Position numbers and translations under genes: made by a program. A DNA stretch of 26,232 bases from Candidatus Altarchaeota archaeon (lineage in GTDB: Archaea; SpSt-1190), in NCBI GenBank assembly GCA_030590165.1, contig JAUUZA010000006.1:1-26232 (forward strand). Reading direction: 5' to 3'. Shown in pieces: positions 8,380 to 15,483 of the stretch. The notes below the pieces were generated by a model. It was not told where the DNA came from. It was given only the letters and a program-made list of their open reading frames with translations, and did not search any database. Numbering within the stretch: position 1 is the first letter of the stretch; the number at the start of each line of letters is the position of its first letter.

Positions 8380-8387
8380 TTTAAAAA
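8380..8387 (-). promoter_or_regulatory. TATA box for the gene at 7946-8359
   Basis: ATTTTTAA/TTTTTAAA on the minus strand with 20 nt to ATG 8359. It favours that ATG over the upstream TTG. Confidence 0.5.
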
Positions 8388-8411
8388 TCTTACTATTCTG
8401 GAATAACAATC

Positions 8412-8810
8412 TTAATTCTCGAGTTTTCCCTTGGCCGCCTTCACTTTTTCTTCTGCCTTAGCACTCCAAGAAGACACTTTAATTGTAAGAGGTTGAGTAA
8501 GCTTACCTGAACCAAGTAATTTCTCAATTCCCAATTCAGTAAGATTTGCTACCTTATCAAAGTGCAAATCAACCCAAGAAAGATTTACTGTAGTCGGAAC
8601 TTGTGAAAGTCTTCCTCTACTAAACCCAAATTTACCAAAATGACCTATTTTTCCGGGACTTCCCTTTCCATCAAGGAGTTTTCCACCCTTAATAGTCCTA
8701 ATCCAGTTTTGCTTGTAAACGCCAGCGTAACCCTTTCCACCCTTTCTTCCTTTTCCACGTCGGTGGGTTCCGTGCCCATGAGTATTAGTTCCTATGCCTC
8801 GTTTGGCCAT
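8412..8810 (-). CDS. rpl15: 50S ribosomal protein uL15
   Basis: 132 residues. The Gly/Lys-rich start, GTNTHGHGTHRRGKGRKGGKG, is typical of archaeal L15 and binds 23S rRNA, and the C-terminal half has the GSGKLTQPLTIKVSSWSAKAEEKV domain. It is slightly short for the archaeal family. A TATA octamer 21 nt before the ATG (8832-8839) indicates its own leaderless transcript rather than translation from the L30 mRNA, and a T-rich tract lies between L30 and this promoter. Confidence 0.92.
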   Translation of the reverse strand: MAKRGIGTNTHGHGTHRRGKGRKGGKGYAGVYKQNWIRTIKGGKLLDGKGSPGKIGHFGKFGFSRGRLSQVPTTVNLSWVDLHFDKVANLTELGIEKLLGSGKLTQPLTIKVSSWSAKAEEKVKAAKGKLEN

Positions 8811-8831
8811 AACTTAGGGAATGGATATGAG

Positions 8832-8839
8832 TTTAAAAG
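8832..8839 (-). promoter_or_regulatory. TATA box for L15
   Basis: CTTTTAAA on the minus strand with 21 nt to the ATG at 8810. Confidence 0.55.
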
Positions 8840-8877
8840 ATTTTTCAAATATATAATTCAAAAATTAAAAGAATAAA

Positions 8878-8900
8878 AGACCAAAAAATAAAAAAATAAT
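8878..8900 (-). terminator. T-rich terminator after L30
   Basis: On the minus strand the L30 stop is followed by T-runs (TTATTATTTTTTTATTTTTTGG). Archaeal RNA polymerase stops at such oligo-T tracts without a hairpin. It separates the long S17-L30 unit from the L15 promoter. Confidence 0.5.
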
Positions 8901-8903
8901 AAA

Positions 8904-9263
8904 TCAGACGCCCTCAGGGAGCATCCTCATTATAAATTTATTAATATCTTCTCCGCGATAACCAAGTTCACCTTGAGGGAAAGGTCGTTTTGTAGATTTT
9001 TTGAATCCTCCCCTCGGTGGATGTAATCTATATGAATTTACACTTCCCTCATCACATTTGAGTTTCTTTAATACTTCTAAAGTCTCTTTAGAGATTTCTC
9101 CCCATATAATGAAATCTTTTATGAGTTGAAGTTGTCCTCGCACACTTGGTTGGTCCTTCATAACAGCCAAAGTGAATTTATTTGTCAACTTCAAAATATT
9201 AAGTGTTAACTTTTTATCATGTCTTACATGAATTGTTCCACGAATTCTTATAACCCCTAACAT
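8904..9263 (-). CDS. rpl30: 50S ribosomal protein uL30
   Basis: 119 residues, shorter than the roughly 150 of most archaeal L30. The N-terminal LGVIRIRGTIHVRHDKKLTLNIL matches the family's start (RIRG...v...i..TL..LrL), and the C-terminal part keeps RLHPPRGGFKKSTKRPFPQGELGYRG, the archaeal/eukaryotic extension. The loss is mainly in the middle. Its ATG shares TAATG with the S5 stop. It is the last gene of the S17-L30 operon. Confidence 0.88.
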   Translation of the reverse strand: MLGVIRIRGTIHVRHDKKLTLNILKLTNKFTLAVMKDQPSVRGQLQLIKDFIIWGEISKETLEVLKKLKCDEGSVNSYRLHPPRGGFKKSTKRPFPQGELGYRGEDINKFIMRMLPEGV

Positions 9264-9943
9264 TATGCGACGCCTCCATGTTTAATGTATTTTTCCTGAA
9301 CCTTAGTTTTCCTTATATTCTTAAGAGCATCAAGAACCGCATAAGCATAATTCATTCTTGTTCTACTTTCCCCATAGGTCTGAGCCCAAGCATCAGAAAT
9401 CCCTGCAAGCTTAAGAATCCTCTTTCCTTCATCACTAATTACAAGCCCCGTACCTCTTGGTGCTGGTTTTAACACTATTCTAACTGAACCGGATTTTCCT
9501 TCAACAGTAAAAGGCAGACTGTGCGTAGTTTTACAACCACATTCCCAATCTCCACATCCTCTTGAAATCTTCATAATATTTCGCTTAGCATTAATTAATG
9601 CAGTTTGTCTTGCCATAAAACTTTCACGATTACTTCCCTTTCCAATTCCAATGTAACCCTTTCCATCTCCAATTACAATAAGGTAAGTATAGGTGTTTCT
9701 TGAACCTTCCCTAACTTTCTTCTGCGTTCTCTTGAAGGGTCTTCTTTGACCTCCACCAAATTTTCCTTTAGCTTGACCAATATTCATCAATTCACTCTTC
9801 AAATCAGGAAGAAGAAAATCAACAATTTCAGGCTCAATAATTTTGAGTCCCTTACTTATGATTTCATCAATATTCTTAATTTCGCCATCCTTAACCATTC
9901 TACCTAAACGAGTTTTAGGAGTCCATACTTCCTTCTTAATCAT
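9263..9943 (-). CDS. rps5: 30S ribosomal protein uS5
   Basis: 226 residues. The S5 double-stranded-RNA-binding fold is seen in TYTYLIVIGDGKGYIGIGKG, followed by CGCKTTHSLPFTVEGKSGSV and the LKPAPRGTGLV motif typical of archaeal S5. An upstream GTG at 9952 is open, but the ATG at 9943 has GGTGA five bases before it, and that GTG is part of the Shine-Dalgarno site itself, so 9943 is the better start. The ATG overlaps the L18 stop by eight bases, which suggests coupled translation. Confidence 0.94.
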   Translation of the reverse strand: MIKKEVWTPKTRLGRMVKDGEIKNIDEIISKGLKIIEPEIVDFLLPDLKSELMNIGQAKGKFGGGQRRPFKRTQKKVREGSRNTYTYLIVIGDGKGYIGIGKGSNRESFMARQTALINAKRNIMKISRGCGDWECGCKTTHSLPFTVEGKSGSVRIVLKPAPRGTGLVISDEGKRILKLAGISDAWAQTYGESRTRMNYAYAVLDALKNIRKTKVQEKYIKHGGVA

Positions 9944-10475
9944 CTTTTTCACCTTTTAATTTAGCGAGAACTTCTTTGAAATTTTTTTCAACAGAAATTT
10001 TTTCACTTTTATATTTTGAAAATTGATGTCCCTTAGCATTTTTCATATATGAATCAATATGTTTTCCTTCAATACGACTTTGAGAAGGAAAGACATCAAC
10101 AGAATGAGGAATCTCAAATCCTGCATCAAGTGCACCCTTCACTACTGCAAAAGTTTTAGATGAATGAGTAAGTCTACCCATATCTAAAATTGCCATTTCA
10201 ATTTTCAGTTTCTTTGCGCGTTTACCTAATTCATAACCAATTAAATATGCTGCAGGCACATTAGCCGAACATTTCCAACCTTGTTTACGAAGGAAAACCA
10301 CATCCACCGTTGTCAAAACTTTATCTCCACTTGGCACATAATCCACAAGTTGAGCCGTAATATTATTTATTGTATTTCTAACAACTAAACGAGTCTTACC
10401 CGATTTTAAGAGATTCAACCTCTTTCTATAATCAGTAACACCCTCAGCCCTTCGCCTAAAATTAGTTCTTTTCAT
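9936..10475 (-). CDS. rpl18: 50S ribosomal protein uL18
   Basis: 179 residues. Binds 5S rRNA in the central protuberance with L5. The start RTNFRRRAEGVTDYRKRLNLL and the following KTRLVVRNTINNITAQLVDY are the 5S-binding arm and first strands of archaeal L18 (RRR.eGkTdYr.Rl.lL); the AAYLIGYELGKRAKK and GALDAGFEIPHS blocks match the core. It overlaps the L19e stop in ATGA and has an AGGAGAG Shine-Dalgarno-like motif upstream. Confidence 0.94.
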   Translation of the reverse strand: MKRTNFRRRAEGVTDYRKRLNLLKSGKTRLVVRNTINNITAQLVDYVPSGDKVLTTVDVVFLRKQGWKCSANVPAAYLIGYELGKRAKKLKIEMAILDMGRLTHSSKTFAVVKGALDAGFEIPHSVDVFPSQSRIEGKHIDSYMKNAKGHQFSKYKSEKISVEKNFKEVLAKLKGEKDD

Positions 10476-10921
10476 TTGCTTCTCTCCTTAAGTTGTTCTA
10501 TGAAGTTTTTGATATGAGCTTTACTTCTGAATACTCCCCCTTTTGCCTTAAGATAAAGCTGACGATAAAGTGAACGAGTCACTTCTTCAGTTTCTCTTAA
10601 AGTTTTAAGGAATCTTCTTTGAGCTCTAATCTTAATTGACCATCTCTTCTTCTTTGATAATATAGCGTGTTTCGTACCCTTCCTACTTCCAGGTCCACGA
10701 CGCCTTCCTTTCTTTTTCTTTATTGCAACTTCACGCGCGCGTCCTCTACTAACGCCTTTCACTTGTTTCTTTTTTACAAAACCTTTTTTGATTAGGCGTC
10801 TTAAATCTTCACGAGTTATTGCTCTTGAAATTTCTGCTTCTCTCTCAGGGTCAAACCAAACACGCCCTCTTCCACATTTGAGTATTTCACTTGCTATCCT
10901 TTTTTGAACGTTTAGGTTCAT
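10472..10921 (-). CDS. rpl19e: 50S ribosomal protein L19e
   Basis: 149 residues, basic. The N-terminal globular part has NLNVQKRIASEILKCGRGRVWFDP, the L19e signature (.l..QkRlAa.il..G..rvw.dP), and the central RRGPGSRKGTKHA hinge is followed by the long C-terminal helix with RRFLKTLRETEEVTRSLYR. The ATG lies inside the end of L32e, giving a 35-base overlap; a GGGTGATT Shine-Dalgarno motif just upstream supports this start. It belongs to the S17-L30 operon. Confidence 0.94.
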   Translation of the reverse strand: MNLNVQKRIASEILKCGRGRVWFDPEREAEISRAITREDLRRLIKKGFVKKKQVKGVSRGRAREVAIKKKKGRRRGPGSRKGTKHAILSKKKRWSIKIRAQRRFLKTLRETEEVTRSLYRQLYLKAKGGVFRSKAHIKNFIEQLKERSK

Positions 10922-11243
10922 TTTGAATCACCCTTAATTTTAGCTCTTTTGCTTTTGTCCATATAAGTAATTTTTTTCGCCCACCGACAGAGCCTCCAAT
11001 GCGCACTATTATTTTTTTATTATCCAGACCTTCAAGTTCACTTGGAGTAAAAACTCTAACTTCTCTTAATCCTGAAGGGTGAAGACCTCTAATTGCGGGA
11101 GGTTTTCCATATCCATCACGTGGTATGGCTGGTTTTCCTGCACTTGGTCTTGTATACGGATTCTTAGCACCGCGTGCCTTTCTCCATCTATCATCAAGAC
11201 GCTTATACTTCCAACTTTCTTGTCTCTTGAAATTTTTACTCAT
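10887..11243 (-). CDS. rpl32e: 50S ribosomal protein L32e
   Basis: 118 residues. Recognised from FKRQESWKYKRLDDRWRKARG (family: F.RqeshrykRL...WRkPrG), then GKPAIPRDGYGKPPAIRGLHPSG and the REVRVFTPSELEGL strand. The N-terminal extension seen in some archaeal homologues is absent. The ATG overlaps the end of L6 by eight bases. The last 12 codons are shared, in another frame, with the start of L19e, which constrains both sequences. Confidence 0.94.
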   Translation of the reverse strand: MSKNFKRQESWKYKRLDDRWRKARGAKNPYTRPSAGKPAIPRDGYGKPPAIRGLHPSGLREVRVFTPSELEGLDNKKIIVRIGGSVGGRKKLLIWTKAKELKLRVIQNEPKRSKKDSK

Positions 11244-11769
11244 TCATATTACCTCTTTCAACACGATAAATACCATCACGGAAAACCCTACGGTCTTTTC
11301 CTTTTATTTTAGTGAGTTGTTCTAAATTAGCTGAAGTTTGACCAACTTCTTCTTTGTTGAGCCCTTCAACAATAACTTCTTTTCCCTTCACTTTGACTGT
11401 AACATCTGGATATTTCCAAGTTTTTCTTTGAACCTTTGAACCAAGAAAATTTTCAAGCGTCAGGTCATCCCCTTTAACATTGAGACGCATAGGGAAATGA
11501 ACATGAACAATTTCCAATTTGTAACGATATCCCTTTGTCACACCTTCAATTAAATTAGTAACATGAGACAAAGCAGTATTCAAAAACATTTTATCTTCTT
11601 TTCTTTCACGAGGAGTTGTAATTGTAAACACTTTTCCAGTTGATGTAAATTGTACAAGTGGCATAAATGCAAAATTACGTTTCAGAGTTCCGAGTGAACC
11701 TGTAACTTCAACAGCTTTTCTTTCCACTTTAATGGAAACCCCTTCAGGAATCTTTATTTCTTTTTTCAT
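11236..11769 (-). CDS. rpl6: 50S ribosomal protein uL6
   Basis: 177 residues, standard length. Two copies of the L6 fold: the N-terminal one starts with IKIPEGVSIKVERKAVEVTGSLG and the C-terminal one contains VTVKVKGKEVIVEGLNKEEVGQTSANLEQ, the archaeal L6 signature region, ending with DRRVFRDGIYRVER. It sits near the factor-binding site of the large subunit. A GAGGGATT motif, which includes the S8 stop, precedes the ATG. Confidence 0.95.
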   Translation of the reverse strand: MKKEIKIPEGVSIKVERKAVEVTGSLGTLKRNFAFMPLVQFTSTGKVFTITTPRERKEDKMFLNTALSHVTNLIEGVTKGYRYKLEIVHVHFPMRLNVKGDDLTLENFLGSKVQRKTWKYPDVTVKVKGKEVIVEGLNKEEVGQTSANLEQLTKIKGKDRRVFRDGIYRVERGNMNE

Positions 11770-11778
11770 TTCAATCCC

Positions 11779-12168
11779 TCAATAAACGTAAGCAATAAGC
11801 CTACCTCCTAATTTTTTCTTTTTTGCTTCACTATGAATTAACATGCCTTTTGGAGTACTAACTATGAGTATACCAAATCCTTCTGCAGGAAGAAAACGTC
11901 TTTCCCACCTAACAAAATCATCCTTTGTCACAGGAAAACGTGGTTTAATTACATTACAATCATTAATTTTCTTTGAAAGAAGAATTCTATAAATTCCTCC
12001 CTTTCCATTCTCAATAGCCTCAAAATCCCGAAGGTAACCATTATCTTTCATTATTCTCATAATAGTTGTCCCAAGCTTACTCACCGGACCAAATATTACT
12101 TCATTCTTTCCAGCTTTCTCTGAATTTTTTATTGAGCTCAACATATTTGCAAGTACATCATTTAACAT
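11779..12168 (-). CDS. rps8: 30S ribosomal protein uS8
   Basis: 129 residues. Binds helix 21 of 16S rRNA early in assembly. The start MLNDVLANMLSSIKNSEKAGK matches archaeal S8, and the C-terminal RRFLPAEGFGILIVSTPKGMLIHSEAKKKKLGGRLIAYVY is diagnostic. A GTG at 12177 is also open, but the S14 stop TGA is part of a GGGTGA Shine-Dalgarno motif that lies five bases before ATG 12168, the same geometry as S5. I therefore place the start at 12168, two or three codons shorter than the maximal frame. Confidence 0.94.
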   Translation of the reverse strand: MLNDVLANMLSSIKNSEKAGKNEVIFGPVSKLGTTIMRIMKDNGYLRDFEAIENGKGGIYRILLSKKINDCNVIKPRFPVTKDDFVRWERRFLPAEGFGILIVSTPKGMLIHSEAKKKKLGGRLIAYVY

Positions 12169-12173
12169 TTCAT

Positions 12174-12410
12174 TCACCCATATTTTTTAAAACCGAGTTT
12201 AACGGCTTTCTCCCTAAAACATTGTCTACACAAATTTAATCCGTAAGTTCTGATGTGACTCCCATAACTTCCACAAAGTGAACAACGTCTTGCACCCACA
12301 CCAAACTTTCTTTTCACTCTTTGAATGGGGGTTGTTTTTTTCACATGTTTAGGACCATATATTTTTCTTAATTCCACAAGCCTTGATTTTCCTGCTACTG
12401 ATTTTTTCAT
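12174..12410 (-). CDS. rps14: 30S ribosomal protein uS14, zinc-binding, N-terminally extended
   Basis: 78 residues, against about 50-56 for archaeal S14. The core starts near residue 31 ([17 protein letters not shown]) and carries the zinc ligands C43, C46, C61 and C64, then [19 protein letters not shown], which is typical. The first 30 residues, [20 protein letters not shown] and beyond, are extra and basic. The ATG at 12410 overlaps the L5 stop as ATGA and has AGGTAA upstream; no internal ATG or GTG lies at the usual start of the family, so the extension appears genuine. Confidence 0.92.
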   Translation of the reverse strand: MKKSVAGKSRLVELRKIYGPKHVKKTTPIQRVKRKFGVGARRCSLCGSYGSHIRTYGLNLCRQCFREKAVKLGFKKYG

Positions 12411-12907
12411 ACTATTACCTCTACACCAAACTTTTCCTTAATGAAATTCATTGAATCTTCTCGTTTCAACAAATGAGCTGAACCAATTGAACTTGCCTTA
12501 ACTCTTCGTCTCTTAACACGGAATCCCTTTCTCCCAACAGTCACACAAACATCCATACCAAAAACCCCAATTCCAGGGTCATATCGCACATTCGGAATAT
12601 CTATGTATTCTTTTATACCAAAAGAAAAATTTCCATATTTGTCAAATGAACTGGTTTTAATTTTATTTGATAATGAAGCCAATCCTTGTTTCAAAAAAGT
12701 TTCTGCACTCTTTCCTCTTAGTGTTACCATTGTTCCTACAAACATTTTTGGTCGAATACCAAAGGCCGGAATACGCTTCATTGTTTTAGTTCTAATTGGT
12801 TTTCCACCAGTAAGTTTCATTAACAACTTCACTGCTTTCTCGAGGCGATCTCCACCTTCACCAACCCCAATATTTACAGTTACTTTTTCAATCATTGGTT
12901 GTTTCAT
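12407..12907 (-). CDS. rpl5: 50S ribosomal protein uL5
   Basis: 166 residues. Binds 5S rRNA and contacts the small subunit and P-site tRNA. The archaeal L5 pattern is clear: [46 protein letters not shown], then [27 protein letters not shown] and [24 protein letters not shown]. The ATG overlaps the S4e 3' end by 20 bases and has GGTGA six bases upstream. Confidence 0.95.
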   Translation of the reverse strand: MKQPMIEKVTVNIGVGEGGDRLEKAVKLLMKLTGGKPIRTKTMKRIPAFGIRPKMFVGTMVTLRGKSAETFLKQGLASLSNKIKTSSFDKYGNFSFGIKEYIDIPNVRYDPGIGVFGMDVCVTVGRKGFRVKRRRVKASSIGSAHLLKREDSMNFIKEKFGVEVIV

Positions 12908-13571
12908 ATAATTTCACCACCGGAGTTTTTTCACCAATTACCATAATATAATCAATAGGAACTTCAAAAATTTCTTTATTACCTTCAAGCTGAACTACAT
13001 CACCAAGTTTGAGAAGCTTTCCCATGCGTCCTGCTTGTCTACCTCTAAATACTAAACATAAAGCACCTTTAACCATTTCCAGAACTTTATTCACTTTTCC
13101 ACTTTTAAGAATAAGTGAATCCTTTACCTTGGCTTTAACTTCCAAAAAGTTTGAACCATCATGTGTAGTTATCTGAATTTTTCCTTTTGATATAACTTGT
13201 TTTGAAATAATTTTCAAAATCTTTGTATTTGCTTCCTTTGCCTCAATTTCTATTAATTTAAGCCCATTATGATAAGGAACAACCCTGAAATTTTTCTTAA
13301 TAGCTGGAACTGAAATAACATCCATAAATCCAACTCCAAATTTATAATCGCGCCTTACTACACCATCAACTAAAATCTTTCCTTGTTTAATTACTGCCCT
13401 TGCTTCGCGTCCAGTATCAACCAAATTCAAAACATCTCTCAATAAAACTTGGAGAGGAATTGCTTGATTTTTACTATGTGAACCGGGATTCACTGATGTA
13501 ATCCAAACATGATTTTTTCTTCCAGCCTTCCAAAAAATTGGGCTCGTAACTCGTTTAGTATGTCTAATCAT
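12888..13571 (-). CDS. rps4e: 30S ribosomal protein S4e
   Basis: 227 residues from ATG 13571. The N-terminus MIRHTKRVTSPIFWKAGRKNHVWI equals the family's start (hlKRlaaPk.W...rk...w), and S4-type and KOW-like segments follow (GREARAVIKQGKILVDGVVRRDYKFGVGFMDVI; later VVQLEGNKEIFEVP). The frame is open to an ATG at 13604, which would add 11 residues, but GGTAAG lies five bases before 13571, and the longer form would overlap L24. I choose the shorter form. Confidence 0.93.
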   Translation of the reverse strand: MIRHTKRVTSPIFWKAGRKNHVWITSVNPGSHSKNQAIPLQVLLRDVLNLVDTGREARAVIKQGKILVDGVVRRDYKFGVGFMDVISVPAIKKNFRVVPYHNGLKLIEIEAKEANTKILKIISKQVISKGKIQITTHDGSNFLEVKAKVKDSLILKSGKVNKVLEMVKGALCLVFRGRQAGRMGKLLKLGDVVQLEGNKEIFEVPIDYIMVIGEKTPVVKLYETTND

Positions 13572-13576
13572 TTTTC

Positions 13577-13861
13577 TTACCTCTTTAATATTTTTTTTCT
13601 CCATTTATCTGAAGCATCAATTTCAATGAGCTCAGTATTACTAGCATTAATTGGTGCCTTGACCTTACTTCCGTCTGCCTTACTTCGTTCAACACCATCA
13701 ATTTCAAGAATATTTTTTTTGTGATTCACTAAGAGAACTTTTCCAGTAGTTCCTCTAAATGACCCTCTAAGAATTTTTACCTTATCTCCTTTCTTTACTG
13801 AAAAGGCTCTTTTTTTATGAACCTTTCTCAATTCTTCCGTTAAATGAACTTTTATTACCAT
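13577..13861 (-). CDS. rpl24: 50S ribosomal protein uL24
   Basis: 94 residues from ATG 13861. The KOW motif is evident in KKGDKVKILRGSFRGTTGKVLLVNHKKNILEIDGVE, preceded by LTEELRKVHKKRAFSV, the archaeal L24 signature. An ATG at 13900 is open in frame but lies within L14, and its extra 13 residues do not look like L24. The ATG at 13861 shares TAATG with the L14 stop and has GGTGG four bases upstream. The protein is shorter than the usual 115-120 residues because the basic N-terminal arm is missing. Confidence 0.9.
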   Translation of the reverse strand: MVIKVHLTEELRKVHKKRAFSVKKGDKVKILRGSFRGTTGKVLLVNHKKNILEIDGVERSKADGSKVKAPINASNTELIEIDASDKWRKKILKR

Positions 13862-14286
13862 TATACCACCATACTCGCTACTTTTCCTAAACCTGGCCAT
13901 CTATCAATTGCCTCTCTTGCAACTGGACCTTTGATTTCTGTTCCCTTTGGATTTCCATCCTCATCAACAACAACTGCACCGTTACCTTCAAAGTGAAGAT
14001 AAGTCCCATCAGCTCTTCTTATTTTTTGTTTCATTTGAACTATGATTGCTCTCACAACTTTTTTTCTCATTTCGGGATTTCCTTTCACTACACTGGCAAC
14101 TATCATATCACCAATTGCAGCAGCATCATATCTTCTTCTTGAAGATTTGTAACCTATAACTGAAATTAATTGAAGTTTTTTTGCACCTGAATTTCCAACT
14201 GCTAAAATAACAGCACCATTAGGCAATCCCCTAATGGTCCGCATCACAGGAGGGTGTTTCTGAGTAGTCTTAAGCCTACTTACCAT
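13861..14286 (-). CDS. rpl14: 50S ribosomal protein uL14
   Basis: 141 residues. Lies at the subunit interface next to L19/L24e-type proteins. Archaeal L14 landmarks: RGLPNGAVILAVGNSGAKKLQLISV, RRYDAAAIGDMIVASVVKGNPEMRKKVVRAIIV, RRADGTYLHFEGNGAVVVDEDGNPKGTEIKGPVAREA. The canonical DNSGA is GNSGA here. The ATG at 14286 has GAGGTG about seven bases upstream and overlaps the S17 stop by 11 bases. Confidence 0.95.
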   Translation of the reverse strand: MVSRLKTTQKHPPVMRTIRGLPNGAVILAVGNSGAKKLQLISVIGYKSSRRRYDAAAIGDMIVASVVKGNPEMRKKVVRAIIVQMKQKIRRADGTYLHFEGNGAVVVDEDGNPKGTEIKGPVAREAIDRWPGLGKVASMVV

Positions 14287-14569
14287 TCTTTAACACCTCT
14301 ATGACTACGAATGATTTATTTCTGGAGAGTTTTCTTGTCTCCTGAATTTTAACCATATCCCCTTCGTGAACTCGAAGACAGGCTGGCACATGAGCGAGAA
14401 CTTTGCTGCTTGCTTTGTAAACCCTATCATATTTTGGAACTTTAATTAATCTAGGCCATTCTACAACTGCAGTCTTATCCGCTCTAAACTTAATCACCTT
14501 ACCCATAACAACTTGACCTCTTACGCTAAGACCACCATGTTTTGGACAATTTTTATCAGAGCATTCCAT
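14276..14569 (-). CDS. rps17: 30S ribosomal protein uS17
   Basis: 97 residues. The OB-fold protein that binds the 5' domain of 16S rRNA. The start CSDKNCPKHGG (C3, C8) followed by LSVRGQVVMGKVIKF is typical of archaeal S17 (C.d..CP.HG.l.vRG), and VPKYDRVYKASSKVLAHVPACLRVHEGDMVKI confirms it. It heads the long minus-strand operon that runs to L30, with AT-rich promoter sequence 21-33 bases upstream. In the usual archaeal order S17 directly follows Rpp29; here a deaminase gene intervenes. Confidence 0.94.
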   Translation of the reverse strand: MECSDKNCPKHGGLSVRGQVVMGKVIKFRADKTAVVEWPRLIKVPKYDRVYKASSKVLAHVPACLRVHEGDMVKIQETRKLSRNKSFVVIEVLKNGK

Positions 14570-14590
14570 ACTTCTTTAGTCCAAAATGGC

Positions 14591-14602
14591 TTATTATAAA
14601 TA
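14591..14602 (-). promoter_or_regulatory. TATA region for the S17-L30 operon
   Basis: On the minus strand ATTTATAATAA, with TTTATAAT 23 nt and ATAATAAG 20 nt before ATG 14569. No Shine-Dalgarno motif is present, so a leaderless or nearly leaderless start is expected. A 5-bp inverted repeat (GTTAC/GTAAC, 14614-14628) lies just upstream, between this and the deaminase promoter. Confidence 0.5.
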
Positions 14603-14686
14603 TTTCGCAAAAGGTTACTACAGGTAACTAAAAGCATCTAAAAATCAAAAAATTCACGTAAAATCAATTAAATTCAAAACCGAATT

Positions 14687-14694
14687 GTATATTA
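14687..14694 (+). promoter_or_regulatory. TATA box for the deaminase gene
   Basis: GTATATTA with 21 nt to GTG 14716. It selects this GTG over TTG 14710 and ATG 14728. Confidence 0.5.
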
Positions 14695-14715
14695 GCCAAC
14701 AAACACCTCTTGGTT

Positions 14716-15177
14716 GTGGAAAAATTCATGCGACTCGCTTTTGACTCTGCTATTGAAGGAATAAGAAATCAAGAGGGAGGTCCATTTGGTGCGGCAATAA
14801 TTTGTAAAAATAAAATTTTAGCCGTTGCACACAATACGGTGTTGTTAGACAAAGACCCAACCGCTCACGCAGAAATAAATGCAATAAGGAAAGCAACAGC
14901 AATAAAGGGAATTGACTTGAGTAACTGTATTATTTACTCAACAACAGAGCCTTGTCCAATGTGTTTTTCTGCAATTCACTGGGCAAAGATTCCTAAAATT
15001 GTATTTGGAACAAGAGTTGAGGACGCAGCTAAATATGGATTCAACGAACTACGCGTTTCAAATGAAAGACTTAGACTCATAGGAAGATTAAAAACAGAAA
15101 TAGTCGGAGACTTTAAACGAGATGAATGTCTAAAACTATTTGAAGAATATGAAAGGCTCAAAGGTAAAACATATTAA
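14716..15177 (+). CDS. Guanine deaminase-like zinc nucleoside/base deaminase
   Basis: 153 residues from GTG 14716. A cytidine-deaminase-superfamily enzyme: the zinc ligands and proton donor are H51 and E53 in TAHAEINAIRKA and C80/C83 in TTEPCPMC. The N-terminal EGIRNQEGGPFGAAI and the later DAAKYGF segment resemble bacterial guanine deaminase GuaD more than tRNA adenosine deaminase TadA, so hydrolysis of guanine to xanthine is the best guess, though cytosine or a tRNA base cannot be excluded. The frame is open to a TTG at 14710, but promoter spacing favours 14716. The stop directly abuts the stop of the convergent Rpp29 gene. It interrupts the conserved L29-aIF1-Rpp29-S17 order. Confidence 0.85.
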   Translation: MEKFMRLAFDSAIEGIRNQEGGPFGAAIICKNKILAVAHNTVLLDKDPTAHAEINAIRKATAIKGIDLSNCIIYSTTEPCPMCFSAIHWAKIPKIVFGTRVEDAAKYGFNELRVSNERLRLIGRLKTEIVGDFKRDECLKLFEEYERLKGKTY

Positions 15178-15483
15178 TTATTTTTTCTTGAAGAAAAATT
15201 TTGGAAGTCTCCATTTTCTTGAAAGATGTCTGGCTTTTTTTATGCGATTCTCAGGTCGAGACTGGAGCATTTTACCCTCAACATAAATTGCTTGTTTTTT
15301 ATAATCAAAACAAAATATACAGTCTTTCTTTGCAATTGTTTTATTTCCTCGCTCAGTCTCAAGGACTAAAGTTTTCAAAGTTTCATCAATAACTTTACCC
15401 TGGATTCCAATTTTAGTAGAATCAGAACATTCAACAACTTCAACCTCAAGCCCAATCAATTCATCAGATAGAATCTCTTTCAT
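15178..15483 (-). CDS. rnp1: RNase P protein component 1 (Rpp29/Pop4)
   Basis: 101 residues. A protein subunit of archaeal RNase P, which trims the 5' leader of tRNA precursors. The Sm-like barrel is seen in LIGLEVEVVECSDSTKIGIQGKVIDETLKTLVLETERGNKTIAKKDCIFCF, matching the Rpp29 pattern (LiG..v.vv.s...s..Gi.G.vv.ET...l.i....k...i.K....f). The C-terminus is basic (RPENRIKKARHLSRKW). ATGA overlap with the aIF1 stop and a GAGGT motif three bases upstream show coupling. This place after aIF1 is conserved in archaea. Confidence 0.9.
   Translation of the reverse strand: MKEILSDELIGLEVEVVECSDSTKIGIQGKVIDETLKTLVLETERGNKTIAKKDCIFCFDYKKQAIYVEGKMLQSRPENRIKKARHLSRKWRLPKFFFKKK

Noticed and set aside
14614-14628. 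GTTAC-TACAG-GTAAC inverted repeat as a stand-alone operator feature
   Set aside because: Only 5 bp per arm, a length expected by chance; kept as a side note in the deaminase finding.
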